Assembly: GCA_001509375.1 (NCBI GenBank)
Contig: LGFT01000012.1
Location: forward strand, 1 to 48,995
Length of the DNA: 48,995 nucleotides
Origin: Methanothrix harundinacea
Lineage (GTDB): Archaea > Halobacteriota > Methanosarcinia > Methanotrichales > Methanotrichaceae
Reading direction: 5' to 3'
The position numbers were made by a program, and so were the translations under genes. The notes under the pieces were generated by a model that searched no databases, was not told the DNA's origin, and worked only from the letters and a program-made list of their open reading frames with translations. Positions 18,676-28,837 of the stretch are shown piece after piece (position 1 is the stretch's first letter; the number at the start of each line of letters is the position of its first letter).

Positions 18676-19548
18676 ATGGAACTTACACAGATACAGAGAG
18701 AGATACTAACTGCGCTTATAAACTTACAACGCCGAGAGGGAAGAGCAGTAAAGGGCGAGGAGATCGCCTCGATCATCGACCGAAATCCTGGCACTATTAG
18801 AAATCAGATGCAGTCTCTGAAGGCTCTGCACCTGGTGGAGGGAGTTCCGGGGCCAAAGGGCGGCTATCGGGCCATCGCCGCCGCTTATGAGGCGATAAAC
18901 CTGGACGGAAATGACGATGTGGTAGACGTTCCAGTGATCAGGAACGGATCGCCCGTCGACGGGGCCACCGCCAACGAGATCACATTCTACACAGTAATGC
19001 GGCCCAACCAGTGCAGCGGAATAGTCCAGATAATAGGAAACATCAGAGAGTTCAACGTCGACGACGAAATAGAGATAGGGCCGACCCCCGTCAACAAGAC
19101 CCACATCAAAGGCGTGGTGACGGGAAGGGACGACACCACCAACCGGCTTTTATTCGACATAAAAGAGATGGCCTCGATACCGAAGATCCCCGTTAAAAAC
19201 CTAGCCCGACCTATCATCACCTTAGATCCCGAGATCTCGCTCCTGGAGGCGTGCAAGAAGCTGAACGCGTCGAAGGTCCGAGGGGCCCTCGTCGGAAAGA
19301 ACGGCGACCCGAGGGGGCTCATCAGCCTGGAGGACGTGATCAGAGGCATGGCCGAGGGGAAGGAGAGCCGGCCAGTGGAGGAGTCGATGGAAAGGGAGTT
19401 TCCCACCGTCGATGCCGATGAGCCGCTTCACGTCGCCATAAGCAAGCTCGGAAAGACGGGAGGGTGCCAAGTCGTCGTCGTCGATTCCGATGTCCCCAGC
19501 GGCATGCTGGATGCCACCGACCTGATCCGCTGCATGATCAGGTTTTAA
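18676..19548 (+). CDS. Transcriptional regulator: winged helix plus CBS-domain pair
   Basis: 290-aa protein. Residues 1-75 form a winged helix (LTQIQREILTALINLQRREG, then NPGTIRNQMQSLKALHLVEG). A central beta-rich domain follows (about 95-170), and two CBS domains (about 175-290, including ITLDPEISLLEACKKLNASKVRG) would bind an adenosine nucleotide. This architecture is widespread in methanogens as a presumed nucleotide-responsive repressor. I chose the ATG at 18676 because the HTH starts there and a TATA element lies upstream; the open frame extends further 5' but overlaps the radical SAM gene. Convergent with pyrH. Confidence 0.9.
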   Translation: MELTQIQREILTALINLQRREGRAVKGEEIASIIDRNPGTIRNQMQSLKALHLVEGVPGPKGGYRAIAAAYEAINLDGNDDVVDVPVIRNGSPVDGATANEITFYTVMRPNQCSGIVQIIGNIREFNVDDEIEIGPTPVNKTHIKGVVTGRDDTTNRLLFDIKEMASIPKIPVKNLARPIITLDPEISLLEACKKLNASKVRGALVGKNGDPRGLISLEDVIRGMAEGKESRPVEESMEREFPTVDADEPLHVAISKLGKTGGCQVVVVDSDVPSGMLDATDLIRCMIRF

Positions 19549-19574
19549 GAGAAATCGGGGGCAAAAGCCCCACT

Positions 19575-20243
19575 TCAGGATATCTCAGTCCCAGAGTGAC
19601 TGCCCTCGGCCGCCCTCTTCAGGTTTTCAACGTCGCCGCCGTACACCACCGCCGTGGGGATGGAGCTTCGCTCGACGATCTTCGCCGCCAGGGGGTCCAC
19701 CGGCGACCGCGACCCCGCCTTCATCTCCGTCTCCATGGAGAGGCGAACGAGGTCCTGGTGGGTCATGGTGTCGAACTTCTTCGCCTTCGGGTCGATCCCA
19801 GGGTCGGCGGAGTAGACGCCGTCGACGGAGGTGGCGACGATCAGCTTGTCGGCATGGACGTACTCCGCGAGGAGGGCGGCCACGGCGTCGGTGGTCTGGC
19901 CCGGCTGCATTCCACCCAAGACCACGATCTTTCCTCCCGCGGAGGCCGCAAGAGCCCTCGCGTAGGTCTCAGGCGGCTCGGGGGCGGCGGCCTTGCCCAG
20001 GGCCGCGATGAGAAGCATGGCGTTCAGCTTCGTCGCCCCGATCCCCAAAAGGTCGCAGAAGGCCTCTCCTGCCTCAAGGGCCCGGGCCTTGCCGATGTAC
20101 TCCCGGGCGATCTTGCCCCCGCCCACCACCACGTAGACTTGGTGATATTCTGCCAGGTCCACCAAGGATCTTGCGAAGTTCTTCAGCTCATCGGCCGACC
20201 TCTCGTAGAGAATCGACCCCCCCAGAGAGTATACCAGTATCAT
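19575..20243 (-). CDS. pyrH: UMP kinase, archaeal type
   Basis: 222-aa amino-acid-kinase-fold enzyme that phosphorylates UMP to UDP. The N-terminal VYSLGGSIL is the glycine loop. VVVGGGKIAREYIGKAR, the ATKLNAMLL block and ATSVDGVYSADP are conserved, and the short length matches archaeal rather than bacterial PyrH. Pyrimidine synthesis is also represented by carAB about 4 kb away and by tmk at 36 kb. Its start is 53 bases from the end of adk on the same strand, so co-transcription is plausible. Confidence 0.94.
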   Translation of the reverse strand: MILVYSLGGSILYERSADELKNFARSLVDLAEYHQVYVVVGGGKIAREYIGKARALEAGEAFCDLLGIGATKLNAMLLIAALGKAAAPEPPETYARALAASAGGKIVVLGGMQPGQTTDAVAALLAEYVHADKLIVATSVDGVYSADPGIDPKAKKFDTMTHQDLVRLSMETEMKAGSRSPVDPLAAKIVERSSIPTAVVYGGDVENLKRAAEGSHSGTEIS

Positions 20244-20295
20244 GCAAAGCTCCTGCAGCGATGACGCCGTTAAAAAGAGAGGGGTTTGGTATTAT

Positions 20296-20940
20296 TCAAA
20301 TTTTGTCCAGAGCCTCGGCGATCTTCCCGAAGATCTCTTTGATATCGCCCACTCCGAGAACAGTGACCACGATCCCCTTCTTGTCGTAGTAGTCGATGAG
20401 GGGCTGGGTCTGGGCGTGATAGGCCTGGAGCCTCTCCTTGACCGTCTCCTCGGTGTCGTCCGCCCTCTGGTAGAGCTCGCCTCCGCAGGCGTCGCACTTG
20501 CCGGCAACCTTTGGCGGGTTGAACTGAACGTGATAGGTGGCGCCGCACTTGCACATCCTCCGGCCTGTGACCCTCTTGACGAGCTCAGCATCGGGAACGT
20601 CGATGTTCAGGACCACATCGATCTTCTGGCCAAGATTGGGCAGAATCTTGTCCATGGCCTCGGCCTGGGGCATGGTCCGGGGATAGCCGTCCAGCATCCA
20701 GCCGCCCTTGACGTCGTCTTTGGCCAGGCGGTCTTTGATGATGTCGATGAGGAGGCTGTCGGGAACCAGCTTGCCCGCCTCCATATACTTTTTAGCCTCC
20801 ACACCCAGAGGGGTGTTATTTCTGACGTTCTCTCTCAGAATATCTCCAGTGGAGATGTGAACTACGCCGTACTTCTCCGCGATCATCTTGGCCTGGGTGC
20901 CCTTTCCGGATCCTGGTGGACCGAGTAGTACTATATTCAT
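20296..20940 (-). CDS. adk: Adenylate kinase with zinc-type lid
   Basis: 214 aa, the usual length. It interconverts AMP + ATP and 2 ADP. Walker A is GPPGSGKGT at residues 7-15, with STGDILREN in the AMP site and LDGYPRTMPQAEA following. The lid carries cysteines in CKCGATYH and KCDACGGELYQR, a four-cysteine zinc site typical of many Gram-positive and archaeal enzymes. Upstream (20941-21160) I see no gene. Confidence 0.96.
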   Translation of the reverse strand: MNIVLLGPPGSGKGTQAKMIAEKYGVVHISTGDILRENVRNNTPLGVEAKKYMEAGKLVPDSLLIDIIKDRLAKDDVKGGWMLDGYPRTMPQAEAMDKILPNLGQKIDVVLNIDVPDAELVKRVTGRRMCKCGATYHVQFNPPKVAGKCDACGGELYQRADDTEETVKERLQAYHAQTQPLIDYYDKKGIVVTVLGVGDIKEIFGKIAEALDKI

Positions 20941-21160
20941 AATATCCCTCCTATCTCCTCTCGATAAAAAGCAACATCACGACGACAACAGCCCTCCTGG
21001 CCGAGGGCAGAAATCGCAGTTTTCATCGAAAGCTGAGAATATCTATCCCCGAAGTCGGATGGCGTGGTCAGCTGCAGTTGCTTCGCTCTCTGGTGAGTTG
21101 ACTCTCTCCTACGTTAAAAAACCTTTCTGCACGAAGTCGATCAGATTTCAGATTCCAAAA

Positions 21161-21802
21161 TCAGAGGAGGCCGACGACGTACATCGCCGCCCCCGAAAGA
21201 ACGGGGATCGAGAGGTTGTCGTCGACGACCTTTTTGCGAAAGGATAGAGGGACGGCGTCGGCAAAGGTGGCCGCCGCCGCGCCGACTAGATAGACAAAAG
21301 GTGAGAGGAAAACAGGTACGGGAAAAAAGGTCACCTCGACGAGGTGGGCGGCATAGCCCGCGAGGAAGCAGACCGCGAAGGTTCCCGCCACCACCAGGAG
21401 GGGCTTTCTCCTCCAGCTCTGCCCCTCCATGATCCGGGTCCGGACCGCCGACCCCCGGACGACCGAGCCGATGATCCCGCTCGCCGCATCGCCGAGGGAT
21501 AGCATCAGCATGGCGGCGATGGCTATGGCCGGGGGAAAGAGAAGAACCGTCAGCAGGGCCCCAAAGATGTAGTAGATGTAGCCCGCCACCCTTCCCGCCT
21601 CGCTGTCCCTGACCGCAGGAAGCTCGATCTTTCCAGCCAGCCGCCTTCGCTCCAGAAATAACGCCGCCAGAAGGGCGAGGGCGATGAGCGCCATGGTAGC
21701 GTTTCTTCCGAAGAAGAGGATGGCCGCCGGGACCGAGAGGCCTGAGAGGTGGATCGCCTTCCTCTTTGTCTCCGCCGCCAGAGAGGAGCGTAACGATTTC
21801 AT
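21161..21802 (-). CDS. Diacylglycerol/polyprenol kinase family membrane protein
   Basis: 213-aa integral membrane protein with about six hydrophobic helices. Features of the dolichol kinase/CTP-dependent polyprenol kinase family are ETKRKAIHLSGLSVP at the N-terminus, LSLGDAASGIIGS in the middle (the conserved G-D-A) and TFADAVPL followed by DDNLSIP near the end. The probable role is CTP-dependent phosphorylation of an isoprenoid alcohol for lipid or glycan-carrier recycling. It lies 49 bases downstream of glyS on the same strand. The exact substrate is not readable. Confidence 0.82.
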   Translation of the reverse strand: MKSLRSSLAAETKRKAIHLSGLSVPAAILFFGRNATMALIALALLAALFLERRRLAGKIELPAVRDSEAGRVAGYIYYIFGALLTVLLFPPAIAIAAMLMLSLGDAASGIIGSVVRGSAVRTRIMEGQSWRRKPLLVVAGTFAVCFLAGYAAHLVEVTFFPVPVFLSPFVYLVGAAAATFADAVPLSFRKKVVDDNLSIPVLSGAAMYVVGLL

Positions 21803-21850
21803 CGCTCAGACCTCTCGATCCGTCTTTTTGAAGAGCCGATAAGAAGCGGT

Positions 21851-23584
21851 TCAGCTCGCCAGGGGCGATCCCGCCTCTGAGAACGCCATCTCTCCGGCTA
21901 GCAGGGCCTGGACCCTCTCCGAGACCTCAGACCTCGGGATCCTGATCTGGGACATGGAGTCCCGGTCCCTGATGGTGACCGTCCCCTCCTCCAGGGTCTC
22001 GTAGTCGACGGTGACGGAGTACGGGGTCCCAACCTCGTCGTTTCGGCGATACCGCCGCCCGATGGACCCCGAGGAGTCGTATTCGACCTTCATGTCCAGG
22101 GAGCGGAGCTCCCGGGCGATCTCCTCGGCGGGTCCGACGAGCTCGTCCCTATCCATCAGGGGGAGGACGGCCACCTGGATCGGAACCACCCTGTTTTGAA
22201 GGGCCAAAACCGCCCTCGTCTCCCCCTCCACCATCTCCTCCCGATAGGAGTGCTCCAGGACCGAGTAGAGGACCCGGTCTATCCCGAAGGAGGGCTCGAT
22301 GATGTGGGGGACGACCTCCTCGCCCCTGATCTCCTCCTCCACCACCTCGAAGGAGACGAGGGCGGGGTCTATCTCCTCTTTCTCGCCCTCGACGATGACG
22401 ACGATGGGATCTCTCTTCAGCTCCTCTACGGGGAGAGCGGAGAGGGCGTCGGCGACGGCTTTCGCCTTGTTCCGGAATAGGGGGCCGAGCTTCTTCATCT
22501 CGGGTTTGACGATGAGCCTCTCCTCCTTTATCGGCTCGTCGAAGGGGAGGTAGACGGTGAGGTTCGCCCCGCTCTGGGCCATGTGGGACCTGAGGTCGTA
22601 GTTCGTCCTGTCGGCGACCCCCACTATCTCGATCCAGCCGAACCGATCCAGAAGCGCCTCGGCGTCCCAGCAGTCGGCGGCGTAGTGGGCCATCTCGTCA
22701 TCCTTGTGCTGCCGGAACCTGAGCCTCTCTCTCGATAAGCCTGCCTCAATCAAAAACTGGTACGTCCGGGCGACGTAGTAGGCGAGGGTTTCGTGGGCTA
22801 TGATCCCCCGAGCCACCGCATCGCCGACGGTCATCTCCACCGTCTCTCCCCTCTCCTGCCCCTCCTTGGAGTAGAGGGTCATGACGAGGTCCGCCACCTC
22901 GCCGAACCTTGGGTGGCCCTTGTCCTTTGGATTGATGAAGATCTCAGCCTCGGCCTGGGTGAACTCCCGGAGCCTTATCACCCCCTGGCGAGGGGAGATC
23001 TCGTTTCGGTAGGACTTTCCGATCTGGACGGCCCCGAAGGGGAGGCGGTCGCGGTAGTGGCGGAGGAGCCTAGGAAAGTTCACGAACATCCCCTGGGCCG
23101 TCTCGGGCCGCAGGTAGCCGGGCTGCTTTCCCCCCGGGCCGATGAAAGTCTTGAACATCAGGTTGAACTCGTAGATCTCGGAGAGATCGCCGCCGCACTC
23201 GGGGCAGAAGACGTCGTTCTCCTTGATGACGCGATATATCTCATCGTTCGCGAGGGCGTCGGGGACCTCGACGATGTGCTTTATGAGGTGGTCTGCCCGA
23301 TAGATTTCGCCGCACTCTTTGCACTCTGTGAGGGGATCGGAGAAGCCCGAGAGGTGGCCGGAGGCCTTGAAGATCTCCTCCACACCGATGGTGGGGCACT
23401 CGATCTCAGAGAATCCCTCCCTGATCACGAAGAATCCCCTCCAGAGGTCTTCGATCCCTCTCTTCAGCGGGGCTCCCAGGGGCCCATAATCGTAAAAGCC
23501 CGCAGCTCCGCCGTAGAGCTCGAAGGCGGGCCAGATGAAGCCGCGCCTGCGCGCGAGCTCGATCACCTTCTCGTACATGTCCAT
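21851..23584 (-). CDS. glyS: Glycyl-tRNA synthetase
   Basis: 577-aa alpha2-type class II synthetase of the archaeal/eukaryotic form; it charges tRNA(Gly). The N-terminal part includes RRGFIWPAFELYGGAAGFYDYGPLG. A zinc-binding insert has CKECGEIYRADH and CPECGGDL. Motif 2 is QIGKSYRNEISPRQG, motif 3 lies around EPSFGIDRVLYSVLEHSY, and the anticodon-binding domain occupies the last 120 residues. The ATG at 23584 gives the full conserved N-terminus. Confidence 0.96.
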   Translation of the reverse strand: MDMYEKVIELARRRGFIWPAFELYGGAAGFYDYGPLGAPLKRGIEDLWRGFFVIREGFSEIECPTIGVEEIFKASGHLSGFSDPLTECKECGEIYRADHLIKHIVEVPDALANDEIYRVIKENDVFCPECGGDLSEIYEFNLMFKTFIGPGGKQPGYLRPETAQGMFVNFPRLLRHYRDRLPFGAVQIGKSYRNEISPRQGVIRLREFTQAEAEIFINPKDKGHPRFGEVADLVMTLYSKEGQERGETVEMTVGDAVARGIIAHETLAYYVARTYQFLIEAGLSRERLRFRQHKDDEMAHYAADCWDAEALLDRFGWIEIVGVADRTNYDLRSHMAQSGANLTVYLPFDEPIKEERLIVKPEMKKLGPLFRNKAKAVADALSALPVEELKRDPIVVIVEGEKEEIDPALVSFEVVEEEIRGEEVVPHIIEPSFGIDRVLYSVLEHSYREEMVEGETRAVLALQNRVVPIQVAVLPLMDRDELVGPAEEIARELRSLDMKVEYDSSGSIGRRYRRNDEVGTPYSVTVDYETLEEGTVTIRDRDSMSQIRIPRSEVSERVQALLAGEMAFSEAGSPLAS

Positions 23585-23766
23585 AAGCCAGTCCTCGCCT
23601 CACCTAGACCGCGAGAGATCATTTAACCTTTGTCGTTTGGAGCGGAGAGGGGTTGATCGGGAGACGACCCGGATTTTTGGAGGTCGATTTCGATGTCTGG
23701 GCACCACACCTATCCGACAGAGTTTTTAAGGAGGTGAGCGTATCGGCAGTTGGTGAGTGATAACTC

Positions 23767-24129
23767 ATGAAAGAGATTGTAAAGTTCGGGTTAGTGATGG
23801 GCGTGTTGCTCTGCGGCGCCATCGGCGCGGCCAGCGCTCAAGAGGAGTTCACCGAGGATTACAAGAATGGCTTTTACGATGCTGCGATGATCGTAGGGCA
23901 GGCTACCTTCACGCAAGGAAATCTGGTAGATCTGTATTATGGCTTGGGCGGCGAATCTGCCGTAGCGACTGCTGACAACGAGGAGATAGTCGAGTTCTAC
24001 AACAACCAGACCGCCCAATTCAACGAACAGCTAGTCCCCTACGTAAACGGTATCATCGACCAGATCTTTGGTCCTGACGACGACAGAACCGAAGACATGT
24101 ATCTTGGGGAGCTGCCCCTCATATCCTGA
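23767..24129 (+). CDS. Small secreted protein of unknown function
   Basis: 120 aa with a clear signal peptide (residues 1-24, cleavage probably after ASA before QEEF). The acidic mature domain of about 95 residues is predicted mainly helical (EDYKNGFYDAAMIVGQATF). It has two tyrosines and an asparagine-rich stretch, no cysteine and no further membrane segment. I do not recognise the family. The leader contains TTTTTAAGGAGGTGAG near 23722-23737, which may hold a TATA-like element. The gene stands alone between glyS (divergent) and carA. Confidence 0.65.
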   Translation: MKEIVKFGLVMGVLLCGAIGAASAQEEFTEDYKNGFYDAAMIVGQATFTQGNLVDLYYGLGGESAVATADNEEIVEFYNNQTAQFNEQLVPYVNGIIDQIFGPDDDRTEDMYLGELPLIS

Positions 24130-24385
24130 TTTGGATACGATCGAGGGAGAGGAGCTGCAAGCCGCTCCCCGATCTCTTCCCATTATTTCTTCATTATTTC
24201 TCACTATACTTTTCCCATCTGCCCCGACCACTAAGAACTTTCGAACACCGGCCATCAAATAAGAGATAAGAAATGGCCGATTTCGGCGTCCCCGGAAATC
24301 TCTTTCCGGTGAGACCTTACACCCTTCGCCCCACGATCCCGTCGAAACCTATTTAGATCACCTCTCTACTTGTGGTGGCGATACT

Positions 24386-25477
24386 ATGATCGGCGTCTTA
24401 GGGTTGGAGGACGGCACCAAGGTCGAAGGGGTGGGCTTCGGAGCCCCTGGCGTCGTCTCTGGCGAACTGGTTTTCGTGACGGTCATGTCCGGCTACGAGG
24501 AGGCCCTGACCGATCCCTCCTACGCAGGACAGCTTCTGATGTTCACCTATCCCCTCATGGGAAACTACGGAGTGAGCGGTGACAACTTTCAGTCCAGCCA
24601 CATCAGGGCCACAGCCATGGTCTGTAAAGAGATCTGGGATAGACCCCTCCACCACAGATCCAAGAGGACCATCTCGACGTTCCTGAAGGATGAGGGGGTG
24701 CCGGGCATTTCTGCCCTCGATACGAGGATGCTCACCATAAAGATACGAAACCAAGGGGCTATGAAGGCAGCCCTCGCCGTCGGCGAGAGGGCGGATGTCG
24801 AGGGGCTGGACGTGGTCGGGCTCGCGAGGGATCAGCCGAACATCTCCAGCCTCGACCTGATAAGCACCGTCTCCTGCAAGCGCCCCTATCGGATCCCCGG
24901 AGACGGCCCTAGGGTGGTAATGATCGACCTGGGGATCAAGAGGAGCATCCTCGACTCCATGGCATGTCAAGGGTTTGAGATCGTGGTGGTCCCGTCGGAC
25001 GCGAGGATATCGGAGATCGAGAGGTACGAGCCCGACGCCGTATTCATATCCAACGGACCGGGCGACCCCGAGCAGGCGACGAGGGCCATCGAGGCCGTCA
25101 AGCACTTTTCGGGAGAAAAGCCAATATTTGGGATATGCCTGGGCCTGCAGGTGATCTGCCTGGCTTTGGGGGCCGAGACCTACAAGCTCAAGTTCGGCCA
25201 CCACGGAGGAAACCAGCCGGTGAAAGATCTGGCGTCTGGGATCGTCCGCATCACCTCCCAAAACCACAACTTCGCCCTCCGCCCGGAGTCGGCGGAGGGA
25301 ACGGGGCTCACGATAACCCAGGTCAACGCCAACGACGGGACTGTGGAGGGGATCAAGAGCCACTACCTGGGGATCGAGGCGGTCCAGTACCATCCTGAGG
25401 CCCGGCCCGGCCCCCTCTGCACCAAGGAGAGGTTCTTTTCTTCCGTCGCCAAAAAGATAGAGACGAGGGGTAGGTGA
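24386..25477 (+). CDS. carA: Carbamoyl-phosphate synthase small subunit (glutaminase)
   Basis: 363-aa amidotransferase that hydrolyses glutamine and channels ammonia to CarB for arginine and pyrimidine synthesis. The N-terminal domain includes VTVMSGYEEALTDPSYAGQ. The class I GATase domain has the nucleophile in FGICLGLQV, GHHGGNQPV, and the catalytic histidine in AVQYHPEARPGP. The ATG at 24386 gives the normal start. The stop lies 6 bases before the TTG of carB, so the two form an operon. Confidence 0.96.
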   Translation: MIGVLGLEDGTKVEGVGFGAPGVVSGELVFVTVMSGYEEALTDPSYAGQLLMFTYPLMGNYGVSGDNFQSSHIRATAMVCKEIWDRPLHHRSKRTISTFLKDEGVPGISALDTRMLTIKIRNQGAMKAALAVGERADVEGLDVVGLARDQPNISSLDLISTVSCKRPYRIPGDGPRVVMIDLGIKRSILDSMACQGFEIVVVPSDARISEIERYEPDAVFISNGPGDPEQATRAIEAVKHFSGEKPIFGICLGLQVICLALGAETYKLKFGHHGGNQPVKDLASGIVRITSQNHNFALRPESAEGTGLTITQVNANDGTVEGIKSHYLGIEAVQYHPEARPGPLCTKERFFSSVAKKIETRGR

Positions 25478-25483
25478 CCGGAG

Positions 25484-28400
25484 TTGCCAAAAAGGTCAGA
25501 CATAAAGAAGGTCCTTCTCATCGGGTCGGGACCTATCCAGATCGGCCAGGCCGCAGAGTTCGACTTCTCGGGGTCCCAGGCCTGCAAGTCCCTGAGGGAG
25601 GAGGGGGTCGAGGTGATCTTAGTCAACTCCAACCCCGCCACCATCATGACCGACCCGGAGATGGCGGAGAGGATCTACATCGAGCCCCTGGTCCCCGAGA
25701 TCGTCGCCAAGATCATCGAGAAGGAGAGGCCCGACGGGATCATCGCCGGGATAGGCGGGCAGACCGGCCTCAACATCACGAGCGAGCTGGCGGAGATGGA
25801 CGTCCTCGAAAAGTTCAACGTCGAGGTCCTGGGCACCTCGGTCTCTGCCATCCGGGAGACTGAGGACCGCGACCTCTTCAAGAGCGCCATGATCAGAATC
25901 GGCGAGCCCGTCCCAAAGAGCCGGGCCGTCGAAACCCTGGACGAGGCAAAGGAGGCACTGAAGGAATTGGGGCTCCCCCTGATCATAAGGCCCGCATACA
26001 CCCTGGGCGGCTCCGGTGGAGGCTCCGCTGAGACGGAGGAGGAGTTCGTCCGGATAGCGGAGATGGGGATGAAGAGGTCCCGGATCCACCAGGTCCTCAT
26101 CGAGGAGAGCCTGGTGGGCTGGACGGAGCTGGAGTACGAGGTGATGCGGGACAAAAACGACACCTGCATCACCATCTGCAACATGGAGAATATGGACCCC
26201 ATGGGAATCCACACGGGTGAGTCCATCGTCGTGACCCCGATCCAAACCCTCACCGACGAGGAGGTCCAGGTACTCCGATCTGCCGCTATAAACATCATCC
26301 GGGCCCTTCAAATCGAGGGGGGCTGCAACATCCAGTTCGCCGCCAAGGACGGCGAGTATCGGGTGATCGAGGTGAACCCGCGGGTATCGAGGAGCTCGGC
26401 CCTCGCCTCCAAGGCGACCGGCTACCCCATCGCCCGGGTCACGGCGAAGATCGCCATCGGAATGACCCTCGACGAGATCGCAAACGACGTCACCGGCGAG
26501 ACCCCCGCCTCCTTCGAGCCGACGGTCGACTACGTGGTGATGAAGATCCCGCGATGGCCCTTCGACAAGTTCGTCAAAGCCGACAAGACCCTCACCACCT
26601 CCATGAAGTCGACGGGAGAGGTGATGGCGATCGGCAGGAGCTACGAAGAGGCCTTCATGAAGGCCGTTCGGTCCCTGGAGATCGATAAGGACCTCGGCAG
26701 CCAGGGGAAGTACAACCCCTGGACCGACGACGACGTGCGCCACCTTCTCGCGACCCCGACCGAAGATAGGCTCTTCGCCATCTACCAGGCCCTACGGCGC
26801 GGATTCACCGTCGAGGAGATATCGAAGCTCACCATGATCCATCCCTACTTCATCTGGAGGATCGAGAACGTCATATTCATGGAGAAGGAGATCGCCGAGA
26901 GCTTCTCCGTACCGGTCCTCAAGAAAGCGAAGAGGATGGGGTTCACCGACGACAGGATCGCAAAGATCCTGGGCAAGAAGAGGGCGGAGATCACAGACCT
27001 CCGGCTCGAAAACGGGATCGTTCCATCCTACAAGATGGTGGACACCTGCGCCGCCGAGTTTTCTGCCAGGACCCCTTACTACTACTCCTCCTACGAGGAC
27101 GAGTGCGAGCTCCTCCCCACCAACAACAAAAAGGTCCTGATCATAGGGTCAGGCCCCATCAGGATCGGCCAGGGGATCGAGTTCGACTACTCGACGGTCC
27201 ACGCCGTCCTGGCCCTCCGGGAGCAGGGGATCGAGGCCCACATAGCAAACAACAACCCAGAGACCGTCTCCACCGATTACGACACCTCTGACAAGCTCTT
27301 CTTCGAGCCCCTCACCCTCGAGGACGTGATGAACATCATCGAGAAGGAGAGGTACTTTGGCGTCATGGTCCAGTTCGGTGGCCAGACGGCGATGAACCTC
27401 GCCATCCCCCTGGAGAAGGAGATCGCAAGAAGGGGCCTCGATACGAAGATCCTGGGGACGAGCCCAGAGAAGATCGACATGGCCGAGGACCGGGAGAGGT
27501 TCAACCTCGCCCTCCGGAAGATGGGGATACCCCAGCCGGAGGCGGGGTATGCCACATCACCAGACCAGGCGAAGGCCGAAGCGGGAAGGATCGGCTACCC
27601 GGTCCTGGTGAGGCCGAGCTACGTCCTCGGCGGGAGAGCCATGGAGATCGTCTATGACGAAAAGGAGCTGGAGGTCTACATGAGAGAGGCGGTGAGGGTC
27701 TCGCCGGAGCATCCCATCCTCGTAGACGACTTCCTCCAGAACGCCATAGAGATCGACGTCGACGCCGTGTCAGACGGCCAGGACGTCCTCATCGGCGCCA
27801 TCATGGAGCATATCGAGGAGGCGGGAATCCACTCCGGCGACAGCGCCTGCATCATCCCGCCCCAGACGATCCCCGCCGCCGTTCAGGACACCGTCCGGGA
27901 GTACGTGAGGAAGATCGCCCTGGCCCTCGAAGTTAAGGGAATCCTCAACATCCAGATGGCCTACAAGGACGGGATCGTCTACGTCCTGGAGGCGAACCCC
28001 CGCTCCAGCAGGACCATCCCCTTCGTCTCGAAGACGGTGGGCCTCCCCTTGGCCAAGATCGCCGCCAGCGTCATGGCGGGAAAGAGCCTCGCAGAGCTGG
28101 GGTACACCCGAGAGCCGACCCTCCCCTACGTGGCTGTGAAGGAGGTCCTCCTCCCCTTCGAGAAGCTCCCCGGGGCCGACACCCTCCTGGGGCCGGAGAT
28201 GAGGTCGACGGGGGAGGTGATGGGGATCGACTACAATCCAGGCCTCGCCTTCTTCAAGGCGGAGCTCTCCGCCGAGAACCCCCTTCCAACGAAGGGGACC
28301 GTCTTCATCTCCGTGAGGGACGAGGACAAGGGGCCCATCGCCGAGGTGGCGAGGAAGCTCGTCGAGTCAGATCTCAGCATAATCGCCACAGAGGGTACGG

Positions 28401-28696
28401 CGAAGTTTCTGGCAGGGGCAGGGATTCCCGTCGAGAAGGTGAAGAAGATCTACGTCGGAAGCCCCAATGTCCTCGACTACATGAAGCGCTGCGCTGTGAG
28501 CCTGATCATAAACACCCCGACGACGAAGCAGTCGGTCAAGGACGGCTTTCAGATCAGGAGGAATGCCGTCGACTACCACGTCCCCTACATCACCACCGTC
28601 CAGGCGGCCCGGGCCGCGGCCCAGGCTATCGAGATCGCCAAAGGCGGCGAGATAACCATCAAGGCGCTGGGTGAGTATCACCAGGAGGTGCGGTGA
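25484..28696 (+). CDS. carB: Carbamoyl-phosphate synthase large subunit
   Basis: 1070 aa, full length. It makes carbamoyl phosphate from bicarbonate, ammonia and two ATP. Two homologous ATP-grasp halves are visible: the first starts KKVLLIGSGPIQIGQAAEFD and the second KKVLIIGSGPIRIGQGIEFD. They are separated by an oligomerisation domain, and an MGS-like allosteric domain occupies the last 130 residues (FISVRDEDKGPIAEVARKL). The TTG start (25484) gives MPKRSDIKK, the conserved N-terminus. It follows carA by 6 bases. Confidence 0.97.
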   Translation: MPKRSDIKKVLLIGSGPIQIGQAAEFDFSGSQACKSLREEGVEVILVNSNPATIMTDPEMAERIYIEPLVPEIVAKIIEKERPDGIIAGIGGQTGLNITSELAEMDVLEKFNVEVLGTSVSAIRETEDRDLFKSAMIRIGEPVPKSRAVETLDEAKEALKELGLPLIIRPAYTLGGSGGGSAETEEEFVRIAEMGMKRSRIHQVLIEESLVGWTELEYEVMRDKNDTCITICNMENMDPMGIHTGESIVVTPIQTLTDEEVQVLRSAAINIIRALQIEGGCNIQFAAKDGEYRVIEVNPRVSRSSALASKATGYPIARVTAKIAIGMTLDEIANDVTGETPASFEPTVDYVVMKIPRWPFDKFVKADKTLTTSMKSTGEVMAIGRSYEEAFMKAVRSLEIDKDLGSQGKYNPWTDDDVRHLLATPTEDRLFAIYQALRRGFTVEEISKLTMIHPYFIWRIENVIFMEKEIAESFSVPVLKKAKRMGFTDDRIAKILGKKRAEITDLRLENGIVPSYKMVDTCAAEFSARTPYYYSSYEDECELLPTNNKKVLIIGSGPIRIGQGIEFDYSTVHAVLALREQGIEAHIANNNPETVSTDYDTSDKLFFEPLTLEDVMNIIEKERYFGVMVQFGGQTAMNLAIPLEKEIARRGLDTKILGTSPEKIDMAEDRERFNLALRKMGIPQPEAGYATSPDQAKAEAGRIGYPVLVRPSYVLGGRAMEIVYDEKELEVYMREAVRVSPEHPILVDDFLQNAIEIDVDAVSDGQDVLIGAIMEHIEEAGIHSGDSACIIPPQTIPAAVQDTVREYVRKIALALEVKGILNIQMAYKDGIVYVLEANPRSSRTIPFVSKTVGLPLAKIAASVMAGKSLAELGYTREPTLPYVAVKEVLLPFEKLPGADTLLGPEMRSTGEVMGIDYNPGLAFFKAELSAENPLPTKGTVFISVRDEDKGPIAEVARKLVESDLSIIATEGTAKFLAGAGIPVEKVKKIYVGSPNVLDYMKRCAVSLIINTPTTKQSVKDGFQIRRNAVDYHVPYITTVQAARAAAQAIEIAKGGEITIKALGEYHQEVR

Positions 28697-28837
28697 GACG
28701 GCGACGAGGTCTGGGGGAAGACGAGAGGGCCAGTCCCTGGAGGCTCTGCATCTCGTTCCCGTCTCATCCCCTGCGTCTCGTCTGCCTGACCGAAGGATTT
28801 ATCTTCGAAAAGGTCACTGGGAGCATCCGTCGGCTGT

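Noticed and set aside
24398-25393. Long minus-strand open frame (331 codons) opposite carA
   Set aside because: It is the antisense shadow of a highly conserved GC-rich gene. Its composition (D, H, R, V repeats) is typical of shadow frames and no family is recognised.
25619-26743. 374-codon open frame opposite carB
   Set aside because: Carries the same antisense composition bias, while carB on the other strand is unmistakable over its whole length.
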